Shown here: piece after piece, positions 1 to 6,905 of the stretch | Position numbering within the stretch: position 1 is the first letter of the stretch | Layout of the letters: the number at the start of each line of letters is the position of its first letter | Source of the DNA: CAYGUI01 sp964353115 | GTDB taxonomy: Bacteria > Pseudomonadota > Gammaproteobacteria > JAGOUU01 | Length of the DNA stretch: 9,971 bases | Reading direction: 5' to 3' | Assembly: GCA_964353115.1 (NCBI GenBank) | Contig: CAYGUI010000047.1 | Location: 1 to 9,971, forward strand | Position numbers and translations under genes: made by a program | Notes under the pieces: model-generated | The model's input: the letters and a program-made list of their open reading frames with translations, nothing else | Told to the model about the DNA's origin: nothing | Databases searched by the model: none

Positions 1-525
1 GATGAAAAATGTCCAAAATGTGATAAAGAATTAAGTATTCGTTTAGGTCGCGGTGGTCGTTTTGTTGGATGTACTGGATTTCCAGAATGTGATTATACTC
101 GCCCAGTTAATGAATCAGCCGCTGAGGCAGAAGCTGCGCAATATAATTTAGGAGATCGAAAGTGTCCTGATTGTGAGCATCCACTTAAAATTCGTCATGG
201 GCGTTATGGGAAATTTATTGGTTGTAGTAATTATCCAACTTGCAAATACATAGAGCCATTAGAAAAACCAAAAGATACTGAAGTAACTTGCCCAAAATGT
301 AATGAAGGCACAATACTTGAGCGTAAATCTAAACGTGGCAAAATCTTTTATTCATGTAGTAAATATCCGGATTGTACATATGCTTTATGGAATGAACCCA
401 TAAAAGAAAAATGTCCAACTTGTGATTGGCCAATTTTGACGATAAAAACTACTAAGGCGCGTGGTACAGAAAAAGTTTGCCCGCAAGAAAATTGTAAATT
501 TAGTGAGCCGGTAGAAGATGCATAA
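1..525 (+). CDS. topA: DNA topoisomerase I, C-terminal zinc-finger region (5' partial)
   Basis: The open frame runs in from the left edge and ends at TAA 523-525, giving 174 residues. These form four consecutive topoisomerase-type four-cysteine zinc ribbons: C4/C7/C24/C30, C55/C58/C75/C81, C97/C100/C119/C125 and C138/C141/C160/C165. Each of the first three carries the typical aromatic/Gly stretch and a [YF]P-x-C ending (GFPEC, NYPTC, KYPDC). In the family these modules follow the type IA catalytic core and bind single-stranded DNA and RNA polymerase while the enzyme relaxes negative supercoils. The catalytic core with its active tyrosine lies outside the window. The alternative is YrdD, a stand-alone protein made only of such fingers that sits beside tsaC in E. 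coli. The KTTKARGTEKVCPQ stretch in the last finger, and the frame being open right to the edge, make me favour TopA. The family call is sure; the choice between TopA and YrdD is less so. The stop lies inside tsaC (8-bp overlap), suggesting translational coupling. Confidence 0.82.
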   Translation, partial: DEKCPKCDKELSIRLGRGGRFVGCTGFPECDYTRPVNESAAEAEAAQYNLGDRKCPDCEHPLKIRHGRYGKFIGCSNYPTCKYIEPLEKPKDTEVTCPKCNEGTILERKSKRGKIFYSCSKYPDCTYALWNEPIKEKCPTCDWPILTIKTTKARGTEKVCPQENCKFSEPVEDA

Positions 526-1057
526 GCAAGCAACAGAAGTATTAAAGCAAGGCGGCATAATTGCCTATCCAACAGAGGCAGTTTATGGTCTTGGTTGTGA
601 CCCAAAAAATAATAAAGCATTAAAAAAACTCATAGAAATAAAAAATCGTGATGATGCTAAAGGTTTTATATTAATAGCTGGTAGCTTTGAGCAAATTAAA
701 CCTTGTATTAACAGGCTATCTAAAAATATTGAAAAAAATGTTTTAGGCACTTGGCCAGGTTTTGTTACTTGGCTGATGCCCGCGCGCAATAGTGTTAGTA
801 ATTTAATTACTGTTGAAGGTCGTGTAGCTGTTCGTGTTTCGAACCATCCTGATGTTATAAAATTATGCCAATTATTTGGCGGTCCTATAATCTCAACTAG
901 CGCAAATATCTCTGGCGAACCGCCAATTAAGAATTTTGCAGAGCTTAAAACAGTCTTTGAAGATAAAGTAGACTTTTTCCTTGAAGGTCGCCTAGGTGGT
1001 TATGATAAGCCGAGTATGATTTTAGATGCTGAGACTGGTGATATTGTAAGGAAGTAG
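518..1057 (+). CDS. tsaC: Threonylcarbamoyl-AMP synthase TsaC (YrdC/Sua5 family)
   Basis: This 179-residue protein is a single YrdC-like domain. TsaC condenses threonine, bicarbonate and ATP into threonylcarbamoyl-AMP, which TsaBDE uses to make t6A37 on ANN-decoding tRNAs in the cytoplasm. Visible signatures are PTEAVYGLGCD at residues 18-28, WPGFVTWLMPA near the middle, the VAVRVSNHP strand, and STSANISG at 126-133. The length suits the short TsaC form (about 190 residues); the C-terminal Sua5 domain is absent. The ATG at 518 lies 8 bp inside the upstream topA frame and leaves the N-terminus the expected distance (about 17 residues) before the PTEA motif. The stop TAG is followed directly by TAA, a tandem stop. 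The TopA/YrdD-finger gene next to tsaC is an arrangement known in gammaproteobacteria (E. coli yrdD-tsaC). Confidence 0.95.
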   Translation: MHKQATEVLKQGGIIAYPTEAVYGLGCDPKNNKALKKLIEIKNRDDAKGFILIAGSFEQIKPCINRLSKNIEKNVLGTWPGFVTWLMPARNSVSNLITVEGRVAVRVSNHPDVIKLCQLFGGPIISTSANISGEPPIKNFAELKTVFEDKVDFFLEGRLGGYDKPSMILDAETGDIVRK

Positions 1058-1085
1058 TAAAGATATCCTAAATCAAAATTTATTG

Positions 1086-1091
1086 TACAAT
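1086..1091 (+). promoter_or_regulatory. Candidate -10 box for rep (possible leaderless transcript)
   Basis: TACAAT (one mismatch to TATAAT) ends 7 bases before the rep ATG at 1099. I see no convincing -35 box 16-18 bp upstream and no Shine-Dalgarno sequence between 1058 and 1098. If the box is used, transcription would begin at or within a base or two of the ATG. The alternative is that rep is read through from tsaC, 41 bp upstream. Confidence 0.3.
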
Positions 1092-1098
1092 AGCCCGC

Positions 1099-3093
1099 AT
1101 GAAGTTAAACACCGAACAACAGCAAGCGGTTGAGTATACTGCTAGCCCACTATTAGTCGTAGCAGGCGCAGGTAGTGGTAAAACACGCGTTATTACAGAA
1201 AAAATTTGTTTTTTAATTCAAAAGCAAAACATCAATCCACGCCATATTTATGCGGTAACTTTTACTAATAAAGCCGCGCGTGAAATGAAAGAGCGCTTAA
1301 GTAAAAATTTATTAGAAGATGTTAAAAAAATCCACATCTCAACTTTTCATTCCTTAGGTTTAGATATTATTCGTAAAGAATATTTGAGTTTAAATCTTAA
1401 AAAAAGCTTCTCAATATTTGATGAGCAAGACTGCCTAAATTTATTACAGGATATTATCTATCACGAAGGTTTTTCTGATTTATACGATGAAAAAGAAATT
1501 TTTTATAAAATTTCTCATTGGAAAAACAATTTAGTTTTACCCAAAGATGCTGTAAATAAAGTTACTGATGTAAAAGATTTTGATGCAGCGAAAATTTATG
1601 CAAAATACTGTGAGTATATGAAATCTTATAATGCAGTAGATTTTGATGATTTAATTTTTACCCCAGTCTTTTTATTGCGTGAAAATGAGGATGTTCGTCA
1701 TAAGTGGCAGCATAAAATTAATTATTTATTAGTTGATGAATATCAAGATACTAATCTAAGCCAATATGAACTAGTAAAGTTATTAGTTGGAACTAATGCG
1801 AAATTTACAGTTGTTGGTGATGATGCACAATCAATCTATGCTTGGCGTGGAGCATGCCCTGAAAATTTAGATAAACTTTCGCAAGACTTTCCTGATTTAA
1901 AAGTTATAAAACTTGAGCAAAATTATCGCTCAACAAGTAATATTTTAAATGCCGCAAATTCGCTAATAATGAAGAATCAAAAATTAATTGCGAAGAAATT
2001 ATGGAGTACAAAAGGCGAGGGCGAAAAAATATTTATTAAAGAATGTGCTGATGAATTTGATGAAACACGAAAAGTTGCCGCTAATATTTTAAAATACAAA
2101 CTACGTGAGCGCGCTGAATTTAAAGATTTTGCCATTTTATATCGTGGTAATCATCAAGCAAAAATTTTTGAGCAAGCCTTAAAAGAGCAGCGTATTCGTT
2201 ATCAAATATCTGGCACAAGTTCTTTTTTTTCTAAAGCCGAAATAAAAGATATCGTTGCTTATTTGCGGTTATTAGCAAATTCTGATGATGATAATGCATT
2301 TTTACGCATTATAAATGTTCCACGTCGTCAAATAGGTCCAAAGACAATTCAGCAATTGGGTGAGTATGCTAAAAAACGTGAAATAAGTTTATTTGCTGCA
2401 TGTTTTGAAATGGGAATAGAGCAATACTTAACAGCACAGGCAGTATCACGTTTACGTAATTTTGCTAATTATATGGTGAAGATTGCTGATAGTGCTGAGC
2501 GCGGTGATTTAATTGCTAATATAAATCAATTAAGAATAGATATTGATTACAATGATTGGCTTTATCAAACCTCAAGCAGTGAAAAGACTGCTGAGAAAAG
2601 AGTAAAAAATGTTAATGATTTTGTTTCATGGATTGCAGATTTGTATGAGAAAAAAGAGCAAAAAATAACCTTATATGAAATCCTGCATAAGCTAATGCTA
2701 ATTGATATTTTAGAAAACTCTGAAAAAGATGAAGAGCCTGATTTAGTACAACTTATGACAGTGCATGCAGCTAAAGGTCTTGAATATCCTTATGTCATTG
2801 TAGTTGGCATGGAAGAAAATTTATTGCCGCATAAAACTAGTATTGAGGCTGATGATGTCGATGAAGAGCGTCGATTAGCTTATGTTGCGATAACTCGGGC
2901 CCAACGCCAGCTGATTATAACTTATTGTAAAGAGCGTAGTTATCAGGGAGAAAAGCGCTCAGTAATACCGAGCAGATTTTTAAAAGAAATTGATGCTAAT
3001 TATTTAACATGGGAAAAATCTGGTGAAATCAAAAAGATGGATAAGAAAGAAAAAAGCCAGTTTTTTGCTGATGTTAAGGATTTGTTGAAATAG
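1099..3093 (+). CDS. rep: ATP-dependent DNA helicase Rep (UvrD/Rep superfamily 1)
   Basis: This complete 664-residue 3'-5' helicase is close to the 673 residues of E. coli Rep, which clears proteins ahead of replication forks and helps restart them. Motifs are in order: Q-motif LNTEQQQAVE at 3-12, Walker A AGAGSGKT at 22-29, motif Ia AVTFTNKAAREM, Walker B DEYQD at 213-217, motif III GDDAQSIYAWRGA, motif IV EQNYRST, motif V VQLMTVHAAKGLEYP, and motif VI YVAITRAQ at 595-602. ISTFHSLGLDIIR and LYRGNHQAKIFE are closer to Rep than to UvrD or PcrA. Motif III has Ala where E. coli Rep has Asp (GDDDQS), a common natural variant in this superfamily. No frameshift is visible. The start has no clear ribosome binding site, but LNTEQQQAV directly after the initiator Met matches the family N-terminus. 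Confidence 0.96.
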   Translation: MKLNTEQQQAVEYTASPLLVVAGAGSGKTRVITEKICFLIQKQNINPRHIYAVTFTNKAAREMKERLSKNLLEDVKKIHISTFHSLGLDIIRKEYLSLNLKKSFSIFDEQDCLNLLQDIIYHEGFSDLYDEKEIFYKISHWKNNLVLPKDAVNKVTDVKDFDAAKIYAKYCEYMKSYNAVDFDDLIFTPVFLLRENEDVRHKWQHKINYLLVDEYQDTNLSQYELVKLLVGTNAKFTVVGDDAQSIYAWRGACPENLDKLSQDFPDLKVIKLEQNYRSTSNILNAANSLIMKNQKLIAKKLWSTKGEGEKIFIKECADEFDETRKVAANILKYKLRERAEFKDFAILYRGNHQAKIFEQALKEQRIRYQISGTSSFFSKAEIKDIVAYLRLLANSDDDNAFLRIINVPRRQIGPKTIQQLGEYAKKREISLFAACFEMGIEQYLTAQAVSRLRNFANYMVKIADSAERGDLIANINQLRIDIDYNDWLYQTSSSEKTAEKRVKNVNDFVSWIADLYEKKEQKITLYEILHKLMLIDILENSEKDEEPDLVQLMTVHAAKGLEYPYVIVVGMEENLLPHKTSIEADDVDEERRLAYVAITRAQRQLIITYCKERSYQGEKRSVIPSRFLKEIDANYLTWEKSGEIKKMDKKEKSQFFADVKDLLK

Positions 3094-3114
3094 TCGATAA
3101 AGTCAGTGAGCCAA

Positions 3115-3138
3115 TATAATTTGAGTAGTATTTGGAGG
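3115..3138 (+). promoter_or_regulatory. -10 box and ribosome binding site of the small exported protein gene
   Basis: A perfect TATAAT lies at 3115-3120, 21 bp after the rep stop. No good -35 is found at 16-18 bp spacing; TTGAAA at 3085-3090 is too far away (24 bp). A strong Shine-Dalgarno TTGGAGG at 3132-3138 sits 5 bp before ATG 3144. This fixes the start at 3144 and shows that the in-frame TTG at 3132 is part of the ribosome binding site, not a start codon. The -10 match could be chance in AT-rich DNA. Confidence 0.45.
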
Positions 3139-3143
3139 CTAAT

Positions 3144-3464
3144 ATGAAAACATTGACAAAGCATCTAATTGCAGTGGGAATGATCAGTTCTCTGATTTTT
3201 TCATCTGTAGCAGAAGCAGACAGTAAAAAACATCACAAACATCGATCAAATCCGCCAGTATCTTTTGGTATAACTTTTGGTAATCCAGGATATTATGGCC
3301 CTGGATATTATCGACCATATAGACCATCAGCTTATGGTTGTAGAAATTTCTGTTGGAACAACGGCGGTCGTTGGAGTGGGCAGTATTCTTGGCGTTATGG
3401 TAGATATCATTGCCGTTGTTATTATCGCTCTTCTGGCAGTGTGTTCTTTGGGATAGGGTTCTAA
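3144..3464 (+). CDS. Small exported Tyr/Gly/Arg-rich protein with four cysteines, unknown function
   Basis: I do not recognise a family for this 106-residue protein. Residues 1-25 look like a Sec signal peptide: MKTLTKH, then the hydrophobic stretch LIAVGMISSLIF, with predicted cleavage after AEA at 23-25. The mature chain starts with a His/Lys cluster (KKHHKHR, 28-34). A Gly/Pro/Tyr/Arg-rich segment follows (about 42-61, GYYGPGYYRPYRP). A Trp/Arg-rich core then holds the only cysteines, C66, C70, C90 and C92 (Cx3C-x19-CxC), which could form two disulfides in the periplasm. Two similar short hydrophobic stretches, VSFGITF (39-45) and VFFGIGF (100-106), bracket the mature chain, and it ends in Phe. 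It is monocistronic, with its own ribosome binding site, a candidate -10 box and a downstream hairpin. It could be a surface, periplasmic or stress protein; no function is assigned. Confidence 0.8.
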   Translation: MKTLTKHLIAVGMISSLIFSSVAEADSKKHHKHRSNPPVSFGITFGNPGYYGPGYYRPYRPSAYGCRNFCWNNGGRWSGQYSWRYGRYHCRCYYRSSGSVFFGIGF

Positions 3465-3476
3465 GTTAAGATTCGC

Positions 3477-3523
3477 AAAAACCCCCTTATTAAAGGGGGC
3501 AGCGCCGAAGGCGCGGGGGTTTT
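3477..3523. terminator. GC-rich double palindrome between convergent genes, likely bidirectional terminator or dispersed repeat
   Basis: Three pairings are visible. CCCCCTT at 3482-3488 pairs with AAGGGGG at 3493-3499 over an ATTA loop. GCGCC 3502-3506 pairs with GGCGC 3510-3514 over GAA. AAAACCCCC 3478-3486 can instead pair with GGGGGTTTT 3515-3523, enclosing the rest. The single C-tract therefore has two competing G-tracts. Read on the minus strand, the first hairpin is followed directly by TTTTT, a classic intrinsic terminator for trhO. Read on the plus strand, the outer stem ends in GGGGGTTTT and can serve the small exported gene. The block stands out by base composition from its AT-rich surroundings and ends inside the trhO stop codon. 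Confidence 0.7.
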
Positions 3524-4289
3524 AGCTCTTACCAACTCGATCTAAATCTTCTAATGTCCCATTGGGTTGAAGATTTTGATCAACGCTGATTCTGTCGTCA
3601 AAAACAAAGCATTTGCCATGCCATGAGCTATCTTGTTCATCAACTTTATCAAAATAGTTTAAAATTCCACCATCAAGTTGATAAATTTCATCAAAGCCAT
3701 TTTCTTTCATAAAAGCAGAAGCTTTTTCACAGCGAATGCCGCCAGTACAAAACATGGCAATTTTTTTGCCTTTTTCATACTCTGGACGAACATGTTTTTC
3801 TATATATTCAGGAAATTCGCGAAAAGTCTCAGTATTAGGATTAATTGCATTTTCAAAAGTCCCAAGCTGATATTCAAAGTCATTACGTGTATCGATTAGC
3901 ATAACATCATCACGGCGAATAAAATCGTTCCAGTTTTCAGGGGCGATATGTTGCCCAGTATGCTCACGACTATTAGTTTCTGGTGAGCCAATTACCACTA
4001 TTTCTTCACGAATTTTAACTTTCATTTTTTCAAATGGAAAAAAATCGGCATAAGAGTGCTTAACTTGAAATTCGCCAAGCCATTCCAGATTTTGTAAAAA
4101 ATCTATAGTTTGATCTAAATTTTGCGTATAACCGCAGATAGTTGCATTGACGCCCTCTATTCCTAATAAAATAGTCCCTTTGATTTTATTAGCATCACAG
4201 TGGCGATGGACTAATTTGCGATAAGTTTCTAATTTTTCAGGATCAATAGGTATAAACTTGTAAAAAGTAGTGATTTTGACTGTACTCAT
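3522..4289 (-). CDS. trhO: tRNA uridine(34) hydroxylase TrhO (YceA type, rhodanese domain)
   Basis: This 255-residue protein has an N-terminal acylphosphatase-like UPF0176 domain (about 1-95; includes KITTFYKFIPI and KGTILLGIEGVNATI) and a C-terminal rhodanese domain (about 115-215). The rhodanese loop is CTGGIRCEKAS, with catalytic-type C181 and second cysteine C187, the family signature. DTRNDFEYQLGTFENAINP is the typical rhodanese entry strand. TrhO hydroxylates U34 of certain tRNAs to 5-hydroxyuridine in an oxygen-dependent reaction, as the first step to cmo5U or mcmo5U. It is shorter than E. coli TrhO (350) and lacks most of that protein's C-terminal tail, although HGKCFVFDDRISVD, usual after the rhodanese domain, is present. 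The gene converges on the small exported gene and diverges from astA. Its stop overlaps the terminator palindrome. No clear Shine-Dalgarno precedes ATG 4289-4287. Confidence 0.93.
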   Translation of the reverse strand: MSTVKITTFYKFIPIDPEKLETYRKLVHRHCDANKIKGTILLGIEGVNATICGYTQNLDQTIDFLQNLEWLGEFQVKHSYADFFPFEKMKVKIREEIVVIGSPETNSREHTGQHIAPENWNDFIRRDDVMLIDTRNDFEYQLGTFENAINPNTETFREFPEYIEKHVRPEYEKGKKIAMFCTGGIRCEKASAFMKENGFDEIYQLDGGILNYFDKVDEQDSSWHGKCFVFDDRISVDQNLQPNGTLEDLDRVGKS

Positions 4290-4393
4290 ATATGTTGCTT
4301 AAATCTGTAAAATTTAATAAGGTATTATTGTACCTAAAAATCTAAAAAAATCTAGTTGTCTATATATCATAATATTCAAGGAAGAATACATTT
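4290..4393. promoter_or_regulatory. Divergent promoter region between trhO and astA
   Basis: This 104-bp, very AT-rich spacer must hold the promoters of both genes. For astA, CATAAT at 4368-4373 is a plausible -10 without a good -35, and AAGGAAG at 4378-4384 is a ribosome binding site 9 bp before ATG 4394. For trhO, TACAAT on the minus strand (4332-4327) is a plausible -10. A small inverted repeat GGTA/TACC lies at 4321-4324 and 4331-4334. An ATTCA at 4374-4378 resembles half of an ArgR box, but the other half is missing. Confidence 0.4.
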
Positions 4394-5446
4394 ATGACAA
4401 AAGAGTATAAGTCGCTATTAATACGACCAGTCCAACTGTCTGATCTTGACGCTTTATATCATTTGGCAGAAAAAACAGGTCCAGGAATGACCAATTTGCA
4501 GCCAAATATGGAAAGTTTGCAAACGCGAATTGTACAAAGCATGCAAAGTTTTAAGCTCCCTGACTCTAATTCAGAGCAAGGCAATTATTTATTTATTTTA
4601 GAAAACATTGAAACTAAGGCAATAGTTGGTTGTAGTGGTATTTTAGCTGCAGGAACGGAATTTGAACCCTTTTATCATTTTAAAGTTTCTATATTTAATA
4701 GAGTTTCTAAAGAATTGGGGATTTCAAAAGAGCATAAAGTTATTACTTTAGTTAACGATTACCATGGTGCAACTGAAATCGGTAGTTTATTTTTAGATGA
4801 AAATTTAAGACATTCAGGGATTGGACGTTTATTATCACGATCAAGATTTTTATTTATGGCAGATTTTCCAAAGAGATTCAGTGATCCTGTGATTGCTGAC
4901 ATGAGAGGGTCATTAGATAAAAAAGGTAATTCGCCTTTTTGGGATGAGATAGGAAGCAAATTCATAGGTGGTAGTTTTAATGAAGCAAATGAATTAATGG
5001 GTAAAGGAGAGAAACAATTTATTTCTGATTTAATGCCAAATCATCCTATTTATATTGAATTACTATCTGATGAAGCGCAGGAAGCTGTTGGTAAAGTACA
5101 TCAAAATACTATGCCCGCAGTGAAGTTATTAGAAAAAGAAGGTTTTAAATATCATAACTATGTTGATATTTTTGATGCCGGCCCAGCTTATCAATGTGAT
5201 CTTGAAAGCATAAAAACTATAGGTGATAGTTTTTTAGCAAAAGTTATCGATATTAAAGAAGAAATACCATCTAACGAATTTTATATTATTGCTAACAGTA
5301 AACTAGATTTTAAATGTTGTGTTGGTTTGATTGATGTTGTTGATGAAAATACAGTGATGTTGCACAGTGATGCAGCAAACCTATTAAATATTAAAATAGG
5401 TGAAAAAATTCGTGCTGTGAAATTAATTGAAAAAGTAAAAAAATAA
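4394..5446 (+). CDS. astA: Arginine N-succinyltransferase AstA
   Basis: This 350-residue protein (E. coli AstA: 344) transfers succinyl from succinyl-CoA to the alpha-amino group of arginine, the first step of the arginine succinyltransferase (AST) pathway. It is a GNAT-fold enzyme. Family signatures are IRPVQLSDLDALYHLAEKTG near the N-terminus, a Gly-rich acyl-CoA region with EIGSLFLDENLRHSGIGRLL, and SRSRFLFMADFPKRF just after it. DMRGSLDKKGNSPFWDEIG and FNEANEL, with the late MPAVKLLEKEGFKYHNYVDIFDAGP segment, complete the match. Some family members (Pseudomonas AruF/AruG) also accept ornithine, which matters for the arginase-type gene downstream. It opens an operon: its TAA is one base from the astD start. 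The upstream AAGGAAG ribosome binding site supports ATG 4394. No defects are seen. Confidence 0.95.
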   Translation: MTKEYKSLLIRPVQLSDLDALYHLAEKTGPGMTNLQPNMESLQTRIVQSMQSFKLPDSNSEQGNYLFILENIETKAIVGCSGILAAGTEFEPFYHFKVSIFNRVSKELGISKEHKVITLVNDYHGATEIGSLFLDENLRHSGIGRLLSRSRFLFMADFPKRFSDPVIADMRGSLDKKGNSPFWDEIGSKFIGGSFNEANELMGKGEKQFISDLMPNHPIYIELLSDEAQEAVGKVHQNTMPAVKLLEKEGFKYHNYVDIFDAGPAYQCDLESIKTIGDSFLAKVIDIKEEIPSNEFYIIANSKLDFKCCVGLIDVVDENTVMLHSDAANLLNIKIGEKIRAVKLIEKVKK

Positions 5447-5447
5447 T

Positions 5448-6905
5448 ATGCGTGGACAATTATATATAAATGGCCAATGGACTAATGGTAATGGTGAGAA
5501 TTTTTTATCAACTAATCCCGTTTCTAATAAATTAATTTGGCAAGGAAATGAAGCTGATCAACTACAAATTAATTCCGCAGTAAATGCTGCCCAACAAGCT
5601 TTTTATAGTTGGTCTAACTTAGATTTTAAAAGGCGAGAAGATATTTTAGCTAAATACACCAAACTATTAGAAAAAAATAAAGAAAAATTTGCTGAGCTAA
5701 TTGGTAGTGAAACAGGAAAACCTTTGTGGGAAAGTCGCACTGAAGTTGCGACAATGATTGGAAAATTTGTAATATCGGTAAAATCTTATCATGAGCGTAC
5801 GGGGGATTTGACAGATTTAGAAAATAACTCTGGCACTATGCTAAAACATAAACCGCATGGTGTTGTTGCTATTTTTGGTCCGTATAATTTTCCAGGGCAT
5901 TTACCGAATGGTCACATGATTCCAGCACTTCTTGCAGGAAATACTGTAATTTTAAAACCAAGCAGATTAACACCAGCGGTTGCTGAGCTTATGGTTGAAT
6001 ATTTAGTAGAAGCTGGATTGCCAAGCGGCGTTGTTAATCTAATTCATGGTAGTGGCAGTTTATTGGCCAATCATCAAAATCTTAATGGCATATTTTTCAC
6101 TGGTAGTTTTGCAACAGGATTAAAAATACAAAAAAATTTAGTTAATAACACTGATAAAATTTTAGCTCTTGAGATGGGCGGAAATAATCCGTTAGTTATT
6201 ACCAATAATATTACTAATATAAAAGCTGCTGTTTACAACGCTATTCAATCAATTTTTATTAGTGCGGGGCAGCGTTGTACTTGTGCGCGCCGTTTAATTT
6301 TAATTAAAAGTGCTAGGACTGAAGATTTTATCGAAAAGTTTGTTGCAGCGGTTGAGAAATTAAAAGTAGATAATTATGATGCCACACCTGAGCCATTTTG
6401 TGGCGCAGTAATTTCAAGCGATGCTGCAGATGAGATTTTAAATAAAATACAAGAGCGCGTTGAAGCTGGTGGAAAAGTAATTTTAAAGTGTAAAAAATTG
6501 CAAGAAAATACTGGTTTATTATCGCCGGGGATTATAGATATGACTGAGTCTATGTTTGAAAAGGACGAAGAAATTTTTGGTCCAGTTGTGCAATTATTTT
6601 GGGTTGATGATTTGGCCGAGGCTATTCAATTGGCTAATAGTACGGAGTATGGGTTATCAGCTGGATTGTTCGGTAATAAACAAGAGTTTGAAGAATTTTA
6701 TAAAAAAACTTCTGCGGGAGTTATTAATTGGAATAAACCAACTACTGGTGCAAGTTCGGCAATGCCATTCGGTGGTGTTGGTAATAGTGGGAATCATCGG
6801 CCAAGTGCTTATTATGCGGCTGATTATTGTGCTTATCCTGTTGCGAGCATGCTGAGTGATGAGTTGGTATTGCCAGAAGAATTATTACCAGGAATAACTT
6901 TATGA
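5448..6905 (+). CDS. astD: N-succinylglutamate 5-semialdehyde dehydrogenase AstD
   Basis: This 485-residue NAD-dependent aldehyde dehydrogenase oxidises succinylglutamate semialdehyde to succinylglutamate, the fourth step of the AST pathway. ALDH features are complete: GPYNFPGHLPNG with oxyanion N147, LKPSRLTP (cofactor-binding Lys), the FTGSFATG nucleotide loop, general base E242 in LEMGGNNP, and catalytic C277 in AGQRCTCARR. EIFGPVVQ and VNWNKPTTGASS follow toward the C-terminus. GPYNFPGHLPNG, GQRCTCARR and GNHRPSAYYAADYCAYPVAS are specific to AstD among aldehyde dehydrogenases. The length equals the family norm (about 490). Start ATG 5448 is one base after the astA stop with only a weak purine run before it, so translation is probably coupled. 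Its TGA overlaps the next ATG (ATGA, 6902-6905), tying it to the ureohydrolase gene. Confidence 0.96.
   Translation: MRGQLYINGQWTNGNGENFLSTNPVSNKLIWQGNEADQLQINSAVNAAQQAFYSWSNLDFKRREDILAKYTKLLEKNKEKFAELIGSETGKPLWESRTEVATMIGKFVISVKSYHERTGDLTDLENNSGTMLKHKPHGVVAIFGPYNFPGHLPNGHMIPALLAGNTVILKPSRLTPAVAELMVEYLVEAGLPSGVVNLIHGSGSLLANHQNLNGIFFTGSFATGLKIQKNLVNNTDKILALEMGGNNPLVITNNITNIKAAVYNAIQSIFISAGQRCTCARRLILIKSARTEDFIEKFVAAVEKLKVDNYDATPEPFCGAVISSDAADEILNKIQERVEAGGKVILKCKKLQENTGLLSPGIIDMTESMFEKDEEIFGPVVQLFWVDDLAEAIQLANSTEYGLSAGLFGNKQEFEEFYKKTSAGVINWNKPTTGASSAMPFGGVGNSGNHRPSAYYAADYCAYPVASMLSDELVLPEELLPGITL

Noticed and set aside
348..789. Minus-strand open frames across topA and tsaC (348-620 and 583-789)
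   Set aside because: They are shadows of two well-supported plus-strand genes, with no family features or start signals of their own.
3132..3143. TTG start for the small exported protein, adding MEAN to its N-terminus
   Set aside because: The TTG is part of the Shine-Dalgarno TTGGAGG, and the ATG at 3144 gives a standard signal peptide start.
4363..4380. ArgR-type operator upstream of astA
   Set aside because: Only the ATTCA half matches at 4374-4378; the TGAAT half is absent. In AT-rich DNA this is likely chance.
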